DNA of 64,000 bases, taken from positions 40,979-104,978 of the forward strand of contig JAPLQC010000018.1 in the NCBI GenBank assembly GCA_026399895.1, in the 5' to 3' direction. Below the pieces are notes generated by a model. It ran no database searches. It was not told the origin of the DNA and saw only the letters and a list, made by a program, of their open reading frames with translations. The position numbers were made by a program, and so were the translations under genes. Every line of letters begins with the position of its first letter. Positions within the stretch are counted from its first letter, which is position 1. The stretch comes from Burkholderiales bacterium. GTDB lineage: Bacteria > Pseudomonadota > Gammaproteobacteria > Burkholderiales > Burkholderiaceae_D. Of the stretch, positions 13,324-24,360 are shown in pieces.

Positions 13324-16194
13324 ATGGACGAAATCAGAATTCGGGGTGCGCGCACCCATAACTTGAAGAACATCAGCCTTGATCTTCCGCGCGATAAGCT
13401 GATTGTGATCACCGGCTTGTCGGGCTCAGGCAAGTCTTCGCTCGCTTTTGACACCTTGTATGCAGAAGGCCAGCGCCGTTATGTCGAGTCGCTCTCGGCG
13501 TATGCGCGTCAGTTTTTGCAGCTGATGGAAAAACCAGATGTCGATTTGATTGAGGGTTTGTCGCCCGCGATCTCGATCGAGCAGAAGGCAACTTCGCACA
13601 ACCCGCGCTCGACCGTGGGCACGGTCACCGAGATTCATGATTATTTGCGCCTGCTGTACGCACGCGTTGGTACCCCGCATTGCCCCGACCACCCGGAAAA
13701 CCCGCTCGCCGCGCAGTCGGTGTCGCAAATGGTCGATACCGCGCTGGCAATGCCCGAAGACACCAAGCTGATGATTCTTGCGCCGGTCGTTGCTAACCGC
13801 AAAGGTGAGCACCACGATCTGCTGGAGCAAATGCAAGCGCAAGGGTTTGTACGTTTTCGTATCCAAAGCGGCACCGGCGCAGCGCGCATCTTCGAAGCGG
13901 ATGAACTACCCAAGCTGAAGAAGAATGAAAAGCACAGTATCGATGTGGTGGTCGACCGGCTGAAACTGCGCGCCGATCTCAAGCAGCGTCTAGCCGAGAG
14001 TTTCGAGACCGCGCTACGCCTGGCCGAGGGTCGTGCCATCGCGCTTGAGATGGATAGCGGTAAGGAACAAATCTTTTCAAACAAATTTGCCTGCCCGACC
14101 TGCGGTTACTCATTGCAAGAACTCGAACCGCGCCTGTTCTCGTTCAACAACCCGATGGGCGCCTGCCCCGAATGCGATGGGCTCGGACATATCGAGTTTT
14201 TTGATCCGAAGCGAATTGTCGCCTTCCCTAACCTGTCTCTGGCGTCGGGTGCAGTCAAAGGGTGGGATCGTCGCAATCAGTTTTATTTCACGATGCTGTC
14301 CTCGCTCGCGAAGCACTACGAATTCGACATCGATGCACCATTTGAAAACTTGCCTGTGTCAGCTCAGGAAGTAGTCCTGTACGGCTCGGGCAAAGAAAAA
14401 ATTCCTTTCGCCTATATCAACGAACGTGGCCGCACGGTGATTAAGGAGCACACGTTTGAAGGCGTTGTGAACAACCTGCAACGACGCTACCACGAGACTG
14501 ACTCGATGGCAGTGAAAGAAGAACTCTCCAAGTTCATCAACGAGAAGCAATGTCCGGAATGTAATGGTGCTCGCTTGCGAGTCGAGGCGCGCCATGTGAT
14601 GGTGGGCAACGGCCAACAGCGCCGCGCGATTTTTCAGGTCGCGGAATTACCCTTGCGTGCTGCGCTTGAATTCTTCGAAAAACTTTCGCTGAAAGGCGCG
14701 AAGAAAGATATTGCAGACCGCATCATCAAGGAAATCGTCGCCCGACTACGCTTCCTTAACAATGTTGGCCTCGACTATCTGTCGTTAGCGCGTAGCGCCG
14801 ATACGCTCTCCGGTGGTGAGGCGCAGCGGATACGCCTGGCTTCACAGATCGGTTCCGGACTGACGGGCGTGATGTACGTACTCGACGAGCCGTCGATTGG
14901 TCTGCATCAGCGTGACAACGACCGACTGATCACGACTCTGAAACATCTGCGCGATCTTGGCAACACTGTGTTGGTGGTTGAGCATGACGAAGACGCGATT
15001 CGCTGTGCCGACCATATCATCGACATGGGGCTGGGCGCTGGTGTTCATGGCGGTGAGGTGATCGCTCAGGGCAGCCTGCAAGATATTCTGCGCAATCGTA
15101 ATTCACTGACCGCGCAATATCTGAACGGCACACGCGCAATCGAGATACCGCCGCAGCGCACCGCGCCGGATCCTAAGCGACAACTCGTGATTCGTGGCGC
15201 AACCGGCAATAATTTGAAACAAGTCGATCTTCATTTGCCGGTTGGCTTGCTAACCTGCGTCACCGGCGTATCAGGTTCGGGCAAATCAACGTTGGTCAAT
15301 GACACCCTGTATCACGCGCTAGCGCGCCATTTATATGGCTCACAAGCCGAGCCCGCTGAGCACGACAGTATTGCGGGTCTGGAGCACTTCGACAAAGTAA
15401 TCGCAGTTGATCAGGCGCCGATTGGACGCACACCACGCTCTAACCCGGCCACCTACACCGGCGTTTTTACGCCTATCCGTGAATTGTTCTCGACCGTGCC
15501 GCAAGCACGCGAGCGTGGTTACTCGGCAGGGCGGTTCTCGTTCAATGTGAAGGGCGGCCGCTGCGAAGCGTGCCAGGGCGATGGCGTCTTGAAGGTCGAG
15601 ATGCACTTCCTGCCAGATGTGTATGTGCCCTGCGATGTGTGTCATGGCAAGCGCTACAACCGTGAAACCCTCGAGGTGCAGTACAAGGGCAAAAATATTT
15701 CCAATGTGCTGGAGCTGACGGTTGAAGACGCCTTCGAGTTCTTCAAGCCAGTACCGCTGATCGCACGTAAATTGCAAACACTGCTTGATGTTGGTTTGGG
15801 CTATATCCGACTAGGTCAGAGCGCGACCACACTGTCTGGCGGCGAGGCACAGCGCGTCAAGTTGTCGCTGGAACTATCCAAGCGCGACACAGGGCGTACG
15901 CTTTATATTCTCGACGAGCCCACCACCGGTTTGCATTTCCACGACATTGCCTTGCTGCTGAAAGTCATTCATCGCTTGCGCGATCAGGGCAATACCATCG
16001 TGATCATTGAACACAATCTGGATGTCATCAAAACGGCTGACTGGGTTGTTGATCTGGGTCCGGAGGGTGGCGCTGGTGGTGGTCAGATCATCGCCGCAGG
16101 TACGCCGGAAGACGTCGCGAAAAATTCTGCCAGCTTTACTGGCCGCTATCTCGCAACGATGCTGACCCCAAAAAAGGAACGCAAGCGGGCTTGA
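13324..16194 (+). CDS. uvrA: Excinuclease ABC subunit A
   Basis: A 956-residue UvrA with two ABC ATPase modules. The first Walker A is GLSGSGKSS (residues 31-39) and the second GVSGSGKST near 645. Both signature motifs ([12 protein letters not shown] and [12 protein letters not shown]) and Walker B motifs ([22 protein letters not shown]) are present. Zinc modules are seen as CPTC...CPEC and CEAC...CDVC. UvrA with UvrB finds bulky DNA lesions in nucleotide excision repair. I looked for a LexA box (CTGT-N8-ACAG) in the 148 bp upstream and found no convincing one. The gene ends 2 bp before the end of the convergent AEC gene, leaving no room for a terminator. Confidence 0.98.
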   Translation: MDEIRIRGARTHNLKNISLDLPRDKLIVITGLSGSGKSSLAFDTLYAEGQRRYVESLSAYARQFLQLMEKPDVDLIEGLSPAISIEQKATSHNPRSTVGTVTEIHDYLRLLYARVGTPHCPDHPENPLAAQSVSQMVDTALAMPEDTKLMILAPVVANRKGEHHDLLEQMQAQGFVRFRIQSGTGAARIFEADELPKLKKNEKHSIDVVVDRLKLRADLKQRLAESFETALRLAEGRAIALEMDSGKEQIFSNKFACPTCGYSLQELEPRLFSFNNPMGACPECDGLGHIEFFDPKRIVAFPNLSLASGAVKGWDRRNQFYFTMLSSLAKHYEFDIDAPFENLPVSAQEVVLYGSGKEKIPFAYINERGRTVIKEHTFEGVVNNLQRRYHETDSMAVKEELSKFINEKQCPECNGARLRVEARHVMVGNGQQRRAIFQVAELPLRAALEFFEKLSLKGAKKDIADRIIKEIVARLRFLNNVGLDYLSLARSADTLSGGEAQRIRLASQIGSGLTGVMYVLDEPSIGLHQRDNDRLITTLKHLRDLGNTVLVVEHDEDAIRCADHIIDMGLGAGVHGGEVIAQGSLQDILRNRNSLTAQYLNGTRAIEIPPQRTAPDPKRQLVIRGATGNNLKQVDLHLPVGLLTCVTGVSGSGKSTLVNDTLYHALARHLYGSQAEPAEHDSIAGLEHFDKVIAVDQAPIGRTPRSNPATYTGVFTPIRELFSTVPQARERGYSAGRFSFNVKGGRCEACQGDGVLKVEMHFLPDVYVPCDVCHGKRYNRETLEVQYKGKNISNVLELTVEDAFEFFKPVPLIARKLQTLLDVGLGYIRLGQSATTLSGGEAQRVKLSLELSKRDTGRTLYILDEPTTGLHFHDIALLLKVIHRLRDQGNTIVIIEHNLDVIKTADWVVDLGPEGGAGGGQIIAAGTPEDVAKNSASFTGRYLATMLTPKKERKRA

Positions 16195-16196
16195 AA

Positions 16197-17102
16197 CTAC
16201 ATACCGACCCATAGGCCGAGCGGTACAAAAACCAGCGCGGCCAGGTTGCCGAGCATGACAATCGCTGCCACTTTGTCCGGCTCTTGTTTGTAAGCACTGG
16301 CGATCATGAAGCTGAAAACGGCTGGTGGTAGCGAAGCGAACAGATACATCTGACCACGCTGCATCATGGTCAAGGCCAGCCATTGATCAATCCCCCAGGC
16401 TACCGCAAGCCCTGACAACGGGCAGACGATCGCACCGACCAAACCGATACGCCAATGGGTAAAGCTAACATCGACCATGCGCACGCCGAGTGCGATCAGC
16501 ATGATCGGAATCGCCGCCTCGCCAAGCATGCGCATCGCTTGCAACAGCATCGAAGGTAATGGGATACGAAAAGCGGCGAACAGAATACCGATCAGCACGC
16601 TCATGATCATGGGGTTGGCCAAGGTGCGGCGTATCGATAGCCGCGGCCCTTTGTGAGCACTCTCCATAATCCAAATGCCCACCGTGAAATACACCAGCGT
16701 TCCGGCAACGAACATAGCGACTGCTTCTGATAGTGCAGAAGCGCCGAAGGCAAGCACGATAAGTGGAACACCCATATTGCCGCAATTGTTGTAAATCATG
16801 GGCGGCACAAAGGTGCGTGGGTCGTAACCGAGCAAGCGCGCAATCGGCCAAGCAATCAAACCAGAGCCGAGTGATATCAACAAGCCTGCGAAAATTAGCG
16901 GCAGATTGGCGACCAAGTCGAAATCTTTCGATGCCAACGCAGAGAACAACAGCACGGGTGAGAGCAGCTCGACATTGACACGACTAAGGCCGGCCATGTC
17001 TTCACTGACCTGCTGGCCGCGTAAGCGTGCGTAGCCATAGCCAGCGGCAGTAATCAGAAAAACCGGCAGGATGATGCCGGCGATACGGCTTAGAACTTCC
17101 AT
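16197..17102 (-). CDS. AEC (auxin efflux carrier) family transporter
   Basis: A 301-residue integral membrane protein with about ten hydrophobic segments arranged as two similar halves, as in the AEC family. Family-like features include the N-terminal IAGIILPVFLITAAGYGYARLRG, the central FVPPMIYNNCGNMGVPLIVLAFG with the crossover-helix Asn and Gly residues, and the C-terminal SLPPAVFSFMIASAYK. Bacterial members export or import small carboxylates such as malate; the substrate here is unknown. It lies 14 bp after the CPA2 antiporter gene and is probably cotranscribed with it. Confidence 0.85.
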   Translation of the reverse strand: MEVLSRIAGIILPVFLITAAGYGYARLRGQQVSEDMAGLSRVNVELLSPVLLFSALASKDFDLVANLPLIFAGLLISLGSGLIAWPIARLLGYDPRTFVPPMIYNNCGNMGVPLIVLAFGASALSEAVAMFVAGTLVYFTVGIWIMESAHKGPRLSIRRTLANPMIMSVLIGILFAAFRIPLPSMLLQAMRMLGEAAIPIMLIALGVRMVDVSFTHWRIGLVGAIVCPLSGLAVAWGIDQWLALTMMQRGQMYLFASLPPAVFSFMIASAYKQEPDKVAAIVMLGNLAALVFVPLGLWVGM

Positions 17103-17116
17103 TTGCGCCTACCGAA

Positions 17117-19099
17117 TCAGAGCAGCCGCTTTTCGGCGCGCTCGATTGCTTCAGCGGTGCCGCGCAGTACCACGACGTCACCTGCTTCCAAACGAAGCTC
17201 AGGCGAAAATGTCAGCCGACTCTTGCCACGCCTGACCGCAGTCACCTCAGCCCCGACGTCAGATAGCGCAAGCTCCGAAAACTCACGACCAATTGCTGCG
17301 GCTCGCTCGCGTATCGGCACCGAGTGCAGCCGCACCTGCAGATGGTGCTCATCATCCGGAACATCACCCTGGCCATGAAAGTAGCCGCGCAAAGACGCAT
17401 AGCGCTCACCACGTACACGCTGTAACCGTTGTACGACTTCACTTAGCGGCACACCCAGCATCAGTAAGGTTTGCGAGGCCAGCATCAGACTACCCTCGAT
17501 GGTCTCGGGTACCACTTCATCAGCACCACCGGCACGCAGCTTCTCAAGATCGGTATCGTCGATACTGCGCACAATCGCGGGCAGCGTTGGCGCCAATTCA
17601 TTCGCGAAGTGCAAGGTCTTCAGCGCCGCTTGGGTATCTGCATAGGTCACGACGAGCGCTGCCGCACGATGAATGCCGGCAGCAATCAAACTCTCACGGC
17701 GTGAAGTGTCACCGTAAGAAACATTGGCGCCGGCAGCTTGCGCCTCTTGTACTCGTTGCGGATCCAGATCAAGTGCGTGATACGGAATGTTTTCTTCCTC
17801 AAGTACTTTGGCAATGCTCTGACCAGTGCGGCCAAAGCCTGCAATGATCACATGCTTCTCATCGCTCATCGTGCGCGCTGCCAGCGAGGTAAGTGCCAAT
17901 GACTGCTGCATCCACTCGTTACGAGACAAGCGCATGACGATACGGTCGGCGTTCGCGAAAACAAAAGGCGTCGCCAACATGGACAGCACCATGGCTGCCA
18001 ATATCAATTGCACGAAACCGGGGTCGATGAGTTTCAGCGCACCCGCCTGATTTAACAGCACGAAGCCGAATTCACCGCCCTGCGCCAAACCCAGACCGGT
18101 ACGAATCGCAACACCAGATGGCGCACCAAACCATCGCGCGACAATCGCGATCAGACCAAACTTCAGTGCAAACGGTATGACCAGTAGCGCCAGTACCAGG
18201 AGCAGGTTGTTGAAGACCAGCGCCATGTCGAGCATCATGCCGACGCTGATGAAAAATAGACCCAGCAGTACATCTCGGAACGGCTTGATATCTTCTTCGA
18301 CCTGCAAGCGGTACTCGGTTTCAGAAATCAGCATGCCAGCGATGAATGCACCGAGCGCAAGTGACAAACCAGCGACCTCGGTCACCCATGCCGCACCGAG
18401 TGTAATCAGCAGCAGGTTCAGCATGAACAACTCTTGCGAGCGACGCTGTACGACAATCTGAAACCAACGGCGCAGTAAGATCTGACCAAACGACAGCAGT
18501 AGCGCGAGTACGAATACCGCTTTCAGCGCCGCCTTGCCAAGGTCTTCGACCATATCAGCACCGGGGTTGCCAAGTGCCGGAATCAGGATCAGTAGCGGCA
18601 CCACGGCCAGATCCTGAAACAACAGGATCGCGGTGATACGTCGACCGTGTTCACTTTCAAGTTCGAGTTTTTCCGTCAGCAGCTTGAGAACAATAGCGGT
18701 CGATGACATCGACAAAGCACCACCGATCGCGAATGCCGCACCTAAGCTGATATCGAAGTACTGCGGCAGCAAAGGCGCGAGTAAGGCAACGCCCGCCATC
18801 GACATCAGAATGGTTAATCCGACCTGCGCCGTGCCAAGGCCAAACACATTGCGGCGCATTGCTTTTAGCTTCGGTAGCGAGAACTCGAGACCAATCGAGA
18901 ACATCAGGAACACCACGCCAAATTCGGCGAGAGTGTGCGTAGTCGGACTTTGTGAAGCGAGTCCCAGTGCATGCGGACCAATCAAAACACCGACCGTCAG
19001 GTAGCCCAACATCGGCGGCAGATGCAGCATGCGAAACGCAACCACACCAAGTACCGCCGCGATCAGCAGGATGAGCGTGAGTTCGAGCGCAGAGTGCAT
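17117..19099 (-). CDS. CPA2-family cation:proton antiporter with RCK domains (KefB/KefC/YbaL-like)
   Basis: A 660-residue protein. Residues 1-380 are a Na+/H+ exchanger-type membrane domain with about 12 segments. Residues about 405-520 are an RCK_N (TrkA_N) domain starting HVIIAGFGRTGQSIAKVL, a Rossmann motif that binds NAD or a related ligand. Residues about 570-660 are an RCK_C domain ending in LEAGDVVVLRGT. KefB/KefC relatives release K+ in exchange for H+ under glutathione control; YbaL is less well defined. No kefF/kefG-like gene is adjacent, so the exact type stays open. It is divergent from kdsD. Confidence 0.9.
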   Translation of the reverse strand: MHSALELTLILLIAAVLGVVAFRMLHLPPMLGYLTVGVLIGPHALGLASQSPTTHTLAEFGVVFLMFSIGLEFSLPKLKAMRRNVFGLGTAQVGLTILMSMAGVALLAPLLPQYFDISLGAAFAIGGALSMSSTAIVLKLLTEKLELESEHGRRITAILLFQDLAVVPLLILIPALGNPGADMVEDLGKAALKAVFVLALLLSFGQILLRRWFQIVVQRRSQELFMLNLLLITLGAAWVTEVAGLSLALGAFIAGMLISETEYRLQVEEDIKPFRDVLLGLFFISVGMMLDMALVFNNLLLVLALLVIPFALKFGLIAIVARWFGAPSGVAIRTGLGLAQGGEFGFVLLNQAGALKLIDPGFVQLILAAMVLSMLATPFVFANADRIVMRLSRNEWMQQSLALTSLAARTMSDEKHVIIAGFGRTGQSIAKVLEEENIPYHALDLDPQRVQEAQAAGANVSYGDTSRRESLIAAGIHRAAALVVTYADTQAALKTLHFANELAPTLPAIVRSIDDTDLEKLRAGGADEVVPETIEGSLMLASQTLLMLGVPLSEVVQRLQRVRGERYASLRGYFHGQGDVPDDEHHLQVRLHSVPIRERAAAIGREFSELALSDVGAEVTAVRRGKSRLTFSPELRLEAGDVVVLRGTAEAIERAEKRLL

Positions 19100-19187
19100 C
19101 AGACGTGGGCTAGGTTCATGGTGATTAACCCGCCAACTAACGTGAGAAATCTTACGTCTGGCAGGTTTTTTGCTTTGTGTAATGGGC

Positions 19188-19200
19188 TATACTTTGCGCA
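19188..19200 (+). promoter_or_regulatory. Candidate -10 element of kdsD, possibly giving a leaderless mRNA
   Basis: TATACT at 19188-19193 (within GGGCTATACT) ends 6 bp before the kdsD ATG at 19200. A transcript starting at the normal distance would begin at or next to the A of ATG. There is no Shine-Dalgarno sequence in front of that ATG, which agrees with a leaderless message. The -35 region is only T-rich. Confidence 0.4.
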
Positions 19201-20228
19201 TGAGTGTAACGCATCAGAAAAGTTCGTCGAAACATTTTGATAACGTCGCTGCTTTGCGCGCGCTGCAATTGGCGCGTCAGACACTCGACATCGAGGCCGA
19301 GGCCATCCTGGCGCTGAAGGCCCGACTCTCCAACAGTCCGGATGACGCTTTCGCTCGCGCAGTCGCCCTACTGCTAAGCTGCGGTGGCCGAGTGGTCGTG
19401 TCTGGCATGGGTAAATCAGGGCATATCGCCCGCAAGATCGCGGCCACGCTGGCATCCACCGGCACACCAGCACTGTTCGTGCACCCCGCCGAGGCGGCGC
19501 ATGGTGACCTCGGCATGGTGACCGAGGCGGACGCGGTGATTGTGATTTCCAACTCTGGCGAATCGGAAGAGTTGCTGGCCATCGTACCCGTCATTAAGCG
19601 CATCGGCGCCAAGCTGATCTCCATGACCGGTCGGCCTCAATCAACGCTGGCCACGCTGGCTGACGTACATCTGGATGTTGCCGTCGCGCGCGAAGCCTGT
19701 CCGCTCAACCTGGCGCCCACCGCCAGTACCACCGCAACGCTCGCCCTGGGTGACGCACTCGCCGTCGCCTTGCTCGATGCGCGCGGGTTTCGTGAAGAAG
19801 ACTTCGCACGCTCACATCCGGGCGGCGCACTTGGCCGACGTTTGCTGACGCATGTGCGTGACGTGATGCGTACCGGCGATGAAATTCCCAGTGTTGGGCC
19901 GGACCTGCTGTTGCCGAAAGCGCTGCTTGAGGTCACCCGCAAGGGCATGGCGATGACGGCGATCGTTGATCAGGATGCCAAGGTGCTCGGCATCTTTACC
20001 GATGGTGACTTGCGCCGACTGATCGAGCTTGGCAAAGATTTTTCTCGCACCCCCGTACGCGAGGTAATGAATGCAACACCTCGCACGATTAGCCCCGAGC
20101 AGCTTGCGGTTGAAGCCGTCGATCTGATGGAATCCTTCCGTATTAACCAAGTACTGGTGACCGACAGCGACGGCACACTGGTCGGCGCGCTTCACATCCA
20201 CGATCTGACGCGTGCGAAGGTGATCTGA
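19200..20228 (+). CDS. kdsD: Arabinose-5-phosphate isomerase (KdsD/KpsF family)
   Basis: Start at 19200 (MSVTHQKSSSK) gives 342 residues; a TTG 30 bp upstream in the same frame is less likely. An N-terminal SIS sugar-isomerase domain contains GMGKSGHIARKIAATLASTGTPALFVHPAEAAHGDLGM and ISNSGESEELL. Two CBS domains follow (VRDVMRTGDEIP..., VREVMNATPRTIS...). The enzyme turns ribulose-5-phosphate into arabinose-5-phosphate, the first step towards KDO, the sugar linking lipid A to the LPS core. It starts a tight cluster with kdsC and lptCAB. Confidence 0.97.
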   Translation: MSVTHQKSSSKHFDNVAALRALQLARQTLDIEAEAILALKARLSNSPDDAFARAVALLLSCGGRVVVSGMGKSGHIARKIAATLASTGTPALFVHPAEAAHGDLGMVTEADAVIVISNSGESEELLAIVPVIKRIGAKLISMTGRPQSTLATLADVHLDVAVAREACPLNLAPTASTTATLALGDALAVALLDARGFREEDFARSHPGGALGRRLLTHVRDVMRTGDEIPSVGPDLLLPKALLEVTRKGMAMTAIVDQDAKVLGIFTDGDLRRLIELGKDFSRTPVREVMNATPRTISPEQLAVEAVDLMESFRINQVLVTDSDGTLVGALHIHDLTRAKVI

Positions 20229-20767
20229 TGACGACGCAAGCCCTATCAGTTGCGACCGAACGCGCCAAGCAGGTGCGGCTGATGATTTTCGATGTGGACG
20301 GTGTGCTTACTGATGGCGGCTTGCGCTATGGCGCGCAGGGCGAAACGCTGAAGACCTTTCATGTACTAGACGGTCACGGCATCAAGCTGCTGCAACAGTT
20401 CAATGTCACGGTCGCGATCATCAGCGCGCGCGAGTCGGCGATTGTGGTGAAGCGAGCGGCTGATCTTGGCATCACCATGCTGCGCCAAGGCGTGCATGAC
20501 AAACGTGCGGCTTTCGAGCAACTACTCGCCGAATTAAATCTTGCAGCTGAACAGTGCGGCTATATGGGAGACGACTTGATCGATCTGCCCGTCATGACGC
20601 GGGTCGGCTTTTGTGCCAGCGTGCCGAATGCCCATCCGGAAGTTCGATCACGCGCCCATTGGGTCAGCGATTCACTCGGTGGGTATGGCGCAGCGCGTGA
20701 AGTGTGTGATTTCATCTTGCGCGCTCAAGGAAATTACGAGGCGGCACTAGCGCCGTATCTGACATGA
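20228..20767 (+). CDS. kdsC: 3-deoxy-D-manno-octulosonate 8-phosphate phosphatase
   Basis: A 179-residue HAD-superfamily phosphatase of the KdsC type. The catalytic motif IFDVDGVLTDG supplies both Asp residues; GHGIKLLQ, ISARES and GDDLIDLPVM are the remaining HAD motifs, and there is no large cap domain, so the enzyme is expected to work as a tetramer. It removes phosphate from KDO-8-phosphate. The ATG overlaps the kdsD stop by one base (TGATG), indicating coupled translation. Confidence 0.97.
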   Translation: MTTQALSVATERAKQVRLMIFDVDGVLTDGGLRYGAQGETLKTFHVLDGHGIKLLQQFNVTVAIISARESAIVVKRAADLGITMLRQGVHDKRAAFEQLLAELNLAAEQCGYMGDDLIDLPVMTRVGFCASVPNAHPEVRSRAHWVSDSLGGYGAAREVCDFILRAQGNYEAALAPYLT

Positions 20768-21363
20768 TTGACGAGTTTCGTCCACGCAGAGGCGCAGTAC
20801 TAACGCTGGTATTTATGCTGCTACTCGCCGGCGGCAGTTTCTGGCTACTGAAGCAAGCACAGCAACCCGAACAAGGCGCCACTCGGCAAGCTGCTCAGGG
20901 CCGACCCGACTACACCATGCATCAATTCCGCTACATGAGCGCGGGTAAGAGTGGCACCTCGGATTATTTGGTCGAAGGCGATGTGCTGTCGCACTACCCC
21001 GATAGCAATGAAACCGTCGTACAAGCTTTCCGAATGACGCGCTACGATCCGAGCCGACCCACCATGACGCTCACTTCGGACTCTGCTAAATCCAACGCCG
21101 ACCGTAGTGAATTTCGTCTTTACGACAATGTTGTTCTGCGACGCCCTGCCGGGGGCAATGGCGATACGCTGATCGTGACCTCCGACTACATGCTCGTACT
21201 GACCAAACAAGAGCTTGTCAAAACTGACCGTCCTGTACAGGCACAGCAAGGCAGCACGACACTCAAAGGCACTGGCATGATCGCCGATAGCAAGCAACAA
21301 ACGCTGGCACTTCACAGCGCTGTCAGCGCGACCTACTTACCACCTGAGCGTGTTCGTCGATGA
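20764..21363 (+). CDS. lptC: LPS export system protein LptC
   Basis: A 199-residue protein with one N-terminal membrane helix (about residues 13-29, LTLVFMLLLAGGSFWLL) and a periplasmic OstA-like beta-jellyroll (YLVEGDVLSHYPDSNETVVQAF, LTSDSAKSNADRSEFRLYDNV, YMLVLTKQELVKTDRPV). LptC passes LPS from the LptBFG transporter to LptA. The ATG overlaps the kdsC stop by 4 bp. Sequence conservation in LptC is low, so context adds much of the certainty. Confidence 0.93.
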   Translation: MIDEFRPRRGAVLTLVFMLLLAGGSFWLLKQAQQPEQGATRQAAQGRPDYTMHQFRYMSAGKSGTSDYLVEGDVLSHYPDSNETVVQAFRMTRYDPSRPTMTLTSDSAKSNADRSEFRLYDNVVLRRPAGGNGDTLIVTSDYMLVLTKQELVKTDRPVQAQQGSTTLKGTGMIADSKQQTLALHSAVSATYLPPERVRR

Positions 21364-21938
21364 TGCAAATTCACCCATCTGTCCGTCATTACCTGATTGT
21401 CTCGACACTGGCTTGTACGCTCGCTGGCTCTGCCATGGCTGAGCGTGCCGATCGTGAAAAGCCCACCAATATCGAAGCTAATCAGATGCTGTACGATGAA
21501 TCCAAGCAGCTGAACACATTCATCGGCAATGTTGTGGTGACGCGTGGCACGCTGGTCATGCACGGTGAGAAGCTGATCTTGAAAAAAGATAGCGCCGGCT
21601 ACCAGTTCGGAACGCTATTTGCCCCCGCCGGCGGTATTGCCACCTTTCGCCAGAAACGGGATGGCGGCAAAGATCTCTGGATGGAAGGCCACGCCGCCGA
21701 CCGGATTGAATACGATACCAAAAATGAGGTCGCAAAACTCTTCAAACGCTCCAAGGTAAAAATGCTGGATGGCAGCAAGGTCACCGACGAAGTCGAAGGT
21801 GAGTTCATCTCTTATGACACCCGCACAGAGTTTTACACGGCTAACAATACGGTAAGCGGCGAAAGCAAGCCCGGCGCTGGGCGAGTACGTGCCACCATTC
21901 AGCCGCGCGAAAAAGAAATAAAAGGCGATGATAAATAA
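21360..21938 (+). CDS. lptA: LPS transport periplasmic protein LptA
   Basis: A 192-residue protein with a signal peptide (cleavage near AMAER) and an OstA/LptA domain: [40 protein letters not shown], then [21 protein letters not shown] and [16 protein letters not shown]. LptA subunits form the periplasmic bridge carrying LPS to the outer membrane. The ATG overlaps lptC by 4 bp, and the 3' end overlaps the lptB start by 11 bp. Confidence 0.95.
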   Translation: MMQIHPSVRHYLIVSTLACTLAGSAMAERADREKPTNIEANQMLYDESKQLNTFIGNVVVTRGTLVMHGEKLILKKDSAGYQFGTLFAPAGGIATFRQKRDGGKDLWMEGHAADRIEYDTKNEVAKLFKRSKVKMLDGSKVTDEVEGEFISYDTRTEFYTANNTVSGESKPGAGRVRATIQPREKEIKGDDK

Positions 21939-22680
21939 GGCAGACAGCCAACTCCACGTTCGCGGCCTGCAGAAAAGCTACGGCGCGCGGCAGGTCGTCC
22001 ATAACGTATCGCTCGACCTAGCGAGCGGCGAGGTGGTTGGGCTGTTGGGTCCGAACGGTGCCGGTAAGACCACCTCCTTCTACATGATTGTTGGTCTGGT
22101 GCCGTCCGAGGGAGGACAGATTCTGTTGGACGGTCAGAGCATCGCCGAACTACCGATTCACCGTCGCGCTCAGCGTGGCCTCTCCTATTTGCCGCAAGAA
22201 GCATCGGTGTTTCGCAAGTTGTCGGTGGCAGACAATATCCGCGCCGTACTCGAGCTACAGAAAGAGAATGGAAAACCGCTGCCGGATGACGAAGTCGAAC
22301 AGCGCCTGAATACCCTGTTGGCCGAGCTGCAAATCGAGATCCTACGCGACAACCCCGCGCTTTCGCTGTCGGGTGGCGAGCGCCGCCGCGTCGAGATCGC
22401 TCGTGCATTAGCTACACGACCGCGCTTCATCTTGCTAGACGAGCCATTCGCTGGGGTCGACCCTATCGCTGTTATCGAGATTCAACGCATCGTTCGCTTT
22501 TTGAAAGAACGTGGAATCGGTGTACTCATCACCGACCACAATGTGCGAGAGACCTTAGGCATTTGCGATCGTGCCTACATCATCAATCAGGGTTCAGTGC
22601 TTGCTTCCGGCAGTCCCGAAGAAATCATCGCAAATGAATCCGTACGCCGGGTCTATCTCGGCGAACATTTCCGAATGTAG
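21928..22680 (+). CDS. lptB: LPS export ABC transporter ATP-binding protein LptB
   Basis: A 250-residue ABC ATPase. Walker [10 protein letters not shown] lies near residues 41-49. [24 protein letters not shown] is typical of LptB. Signature [15 protein letters not shown] and Walker [17 protein letters not shown] are followed by the switch His in [10 protein letters not shown]. It powers extraction of LPS from the inner membrane with LptF and LptG, whose genes are not in the window. It sits directly upstream of rpoN, the classic proteobacterial arrangement. Confidence 0.98.
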   Translation: MINKADSQLHVRGLQKSYGARQVVHNVSLDLASGEVVGLLGPNGAGKTTSFYMIVGLVPSEGGQILLDGQSIAELPIHRRAQRGLSYLPQEASVFRKLSVADNIRAVLELQKENGKPLPDDEVEQRLNTLLAELQIEILRDNPALSLSGGERRRVEIARALATRPRFILLDEPFAGVDPIAVIEIQRIVRFLKERGIGVLITDHNVRETLGICDRAYIINQGSVLASGSPEEIIANESVRRVYLGEHFRM

Positions 22681-22692
22681 CCGCCGACAGCG

Positions 22693-24168
22693 ATGAAGCA
22701 AACACTTCAGCTCCGCGTTTCACAGCATCTTGCGCTAACGCCGCAGTTACAGCAGTCGATACGACTGCTGCAGCTATCGACGCTGGAACTGCATCAGGAG
22801 CTTGAGCAAATGCTGAGCGATAACCCACTGCTGGAGCGCTTGGATGATCCACTCGATCACTCGGTGCGCTTGCTCAGCGATGGTGCGATTAGTACAGCGC
22901 CCAGCTCGCCATCCACCAGCACCGAAAGTGATGGCGAAGCGCGTACTGATGCGCCGGATGAACTGAGTGGCGCCGGCAGCAATGAGGATGCCGCGCCCGC
23001 CGGTGATGCTGACTGGAGCTTTGACGATGTTTCGCGTACCTCAAAAGCGCCGGAAGACGATAACGCGCGTCCACAGCTTGAAGCTCACGAGACCACGCTG
23101 CGCGAACATCTGCTGGAACAGCTTTCCGTCACTGTCGATAATCGGCGTGATCGTGCATTGGTCGAGTTGCTAATCGATGCATTGGATGACAACGGCTATC
23201 TGGAGGAGTCACTCGGCGAGATTCTCGCGCGCCTTCCGGAAGAACTCGACATCGAAATGGACGAGTTACTGGTCGCGCTGAAGCTACTGCAAAGTTTCGA
23301 CCCCGCGGGTGTGGGCGCGCGCGACGCCTCCGAGTGCCTTGCCATTCAGATACGACGCATGGAGAAAGTGCCCTTCGTCACACGACGGATGGCGCTAACG
23401 CTGGTTGAAAATCATCTCGAGCTATTTGCGCAACGCGAATTCAACAAGTTGAAAAAAATCCTCGACTGCGATGACGAGGATCTGCGCGAGGCGCAGGCCG
23501 TAATTCGACGCTGCAACCCGCACCCAGGTGCGGCCTACGCGGGCGACGTGTCGGATTATGTGGTTCCGGATGTCATTGTCAAACGCGCAAAGAATGGTTG
23601 GCAGGTCAGCCTGAACCGCGAGGTGATGCCGAAGCTACGCGTCAACGCCATGTACGCGAATATCCTGAAGCAGAGCAAAGGTGAAGGCTCGCTATCGTCA
23701 CAACTGCAGGAAGCCAAGTGGCTTATCAAAAATATGCGGCAACGTTTCGACACGATCCTGCGAGTATCCGAGGCGATCGTCGACCGTCAGCGTAATTTTT
23801 TCTCGCACGGCGAAGTCGCAATGCGACCCCTTGTGCTGCGCGAAATTGCTGATACACTGGGTCTGCATGAGAGTACGATTTCGCGTGTCACCACGCAAAA
23901 GTACATGCTAACGCCGCACGGCATGTTCGAGTTGAAGTACTTCTTTGGCAGTCATGTAGCAACTGAGGCGGGCGGCGAAGCATCATCTACTGCCATTCGG
24001 GCGTTGATCAAGCAACTGATAGGAGCCGAAGACACCAAGAACCCGTTTTCCGATAGCAAGATCACGGACATGTTGGCAGAACAGGGCATGGTAGTTGCCC
24101 GCCGAACGGTAGCGAAATACCGTGAGGCCTTGAAGATACCGCCTGTTAATCTGCGTAAATCTCTCTGA
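22693..24168 (+). CDS. rpoN: RNA polymerase sigma-54 factor
   Basis: A 491-residue sigma-54. Region I ([29 protein letters not shown]) is rich in Gln and Leu and binds activators. A variable acidic region II covers about residues 60-125. The core-binding region follows, then a helix-turn-helix ([24 protein letters not shown]). Near the C-terminus is the RpoN box ([12 protein letters not shown]), which contacts the -24 element. It directs transcription of nitrogen, motility and other activator-dependent genes; gltBD and pili elsewhere in the window are typical parts of such networks. It starts 12 bp after lptB. Confidence 0.98.
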   Translation: MKQTLQLRVSQHLALTPQLQQSIRLLQLSTLELHQELEQMLSDNPLLERLDDPLDHSVRLLSDGAISTAPSSPSTSTESDGEARTDAPDELSGAGSNEDAAPAGDADWSFDDVSRTSKAPEDDNARPQLEAHETTLREHLLEQLSVTVDNRRDRALVELLIDALDDNGYLEESLGEILARLPEELDIEMDELLVALKLLQSFDPAGVGARDASECLAIQIRRMEKVPFVTRRMALTLVENHLELFAQREFNKLKKILDCDDEDLREAQAVIRRCNPHPGAAYAGDVSDYVVPDVIVKRAKNGWQVSLNREVMPKLRVNAMYANILKQSKGEGSLSSQLQEAKWLIKNMRQRFDTILRVSEAIVDRQRNFFSHGEVAMRPLVLREIADTLGLHESTISRVTTQKYMLTPHGMFELKYFFGSHVATEAGGEASSTAIRALIKQLIGAEDTKNPFSDSKITDMLAEQGMVVARRTVAKYREALKIPPVNLRKSL

Positions 24169-24360
24169 TCACTATCGGCCGACTCAGCATCTTGCTGATA
24201 CTGCTTGGCCCAAGTCGCTACCATAGCGCACTGAATTTCCGAGCATAGCAAGGTCTAAGTCAGACAATCCCGAGTTTTCAACCGTTGCTGTGCTCTGTCC
24301 GGTTCACCTGCCGGCGGACTCGGCGGAACCTCCAGCAACGCCATCCAAGGAGTGCTGTGT

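Noticed and set aside
16195..16196. Terminator between convergent uvrA and the AEC gene
   Set aside because: Only 2 bp separate the stops, and no hairpin with a T-run was seen at either gene end.
24205..24222. Possible sigma-54 promoter (TTGGC...GC) upstream of hpf
   Set aside because: The GG and GC pairs are 8 bp apart instead of the required 10, so it does not fit the -24/-12 pattern.
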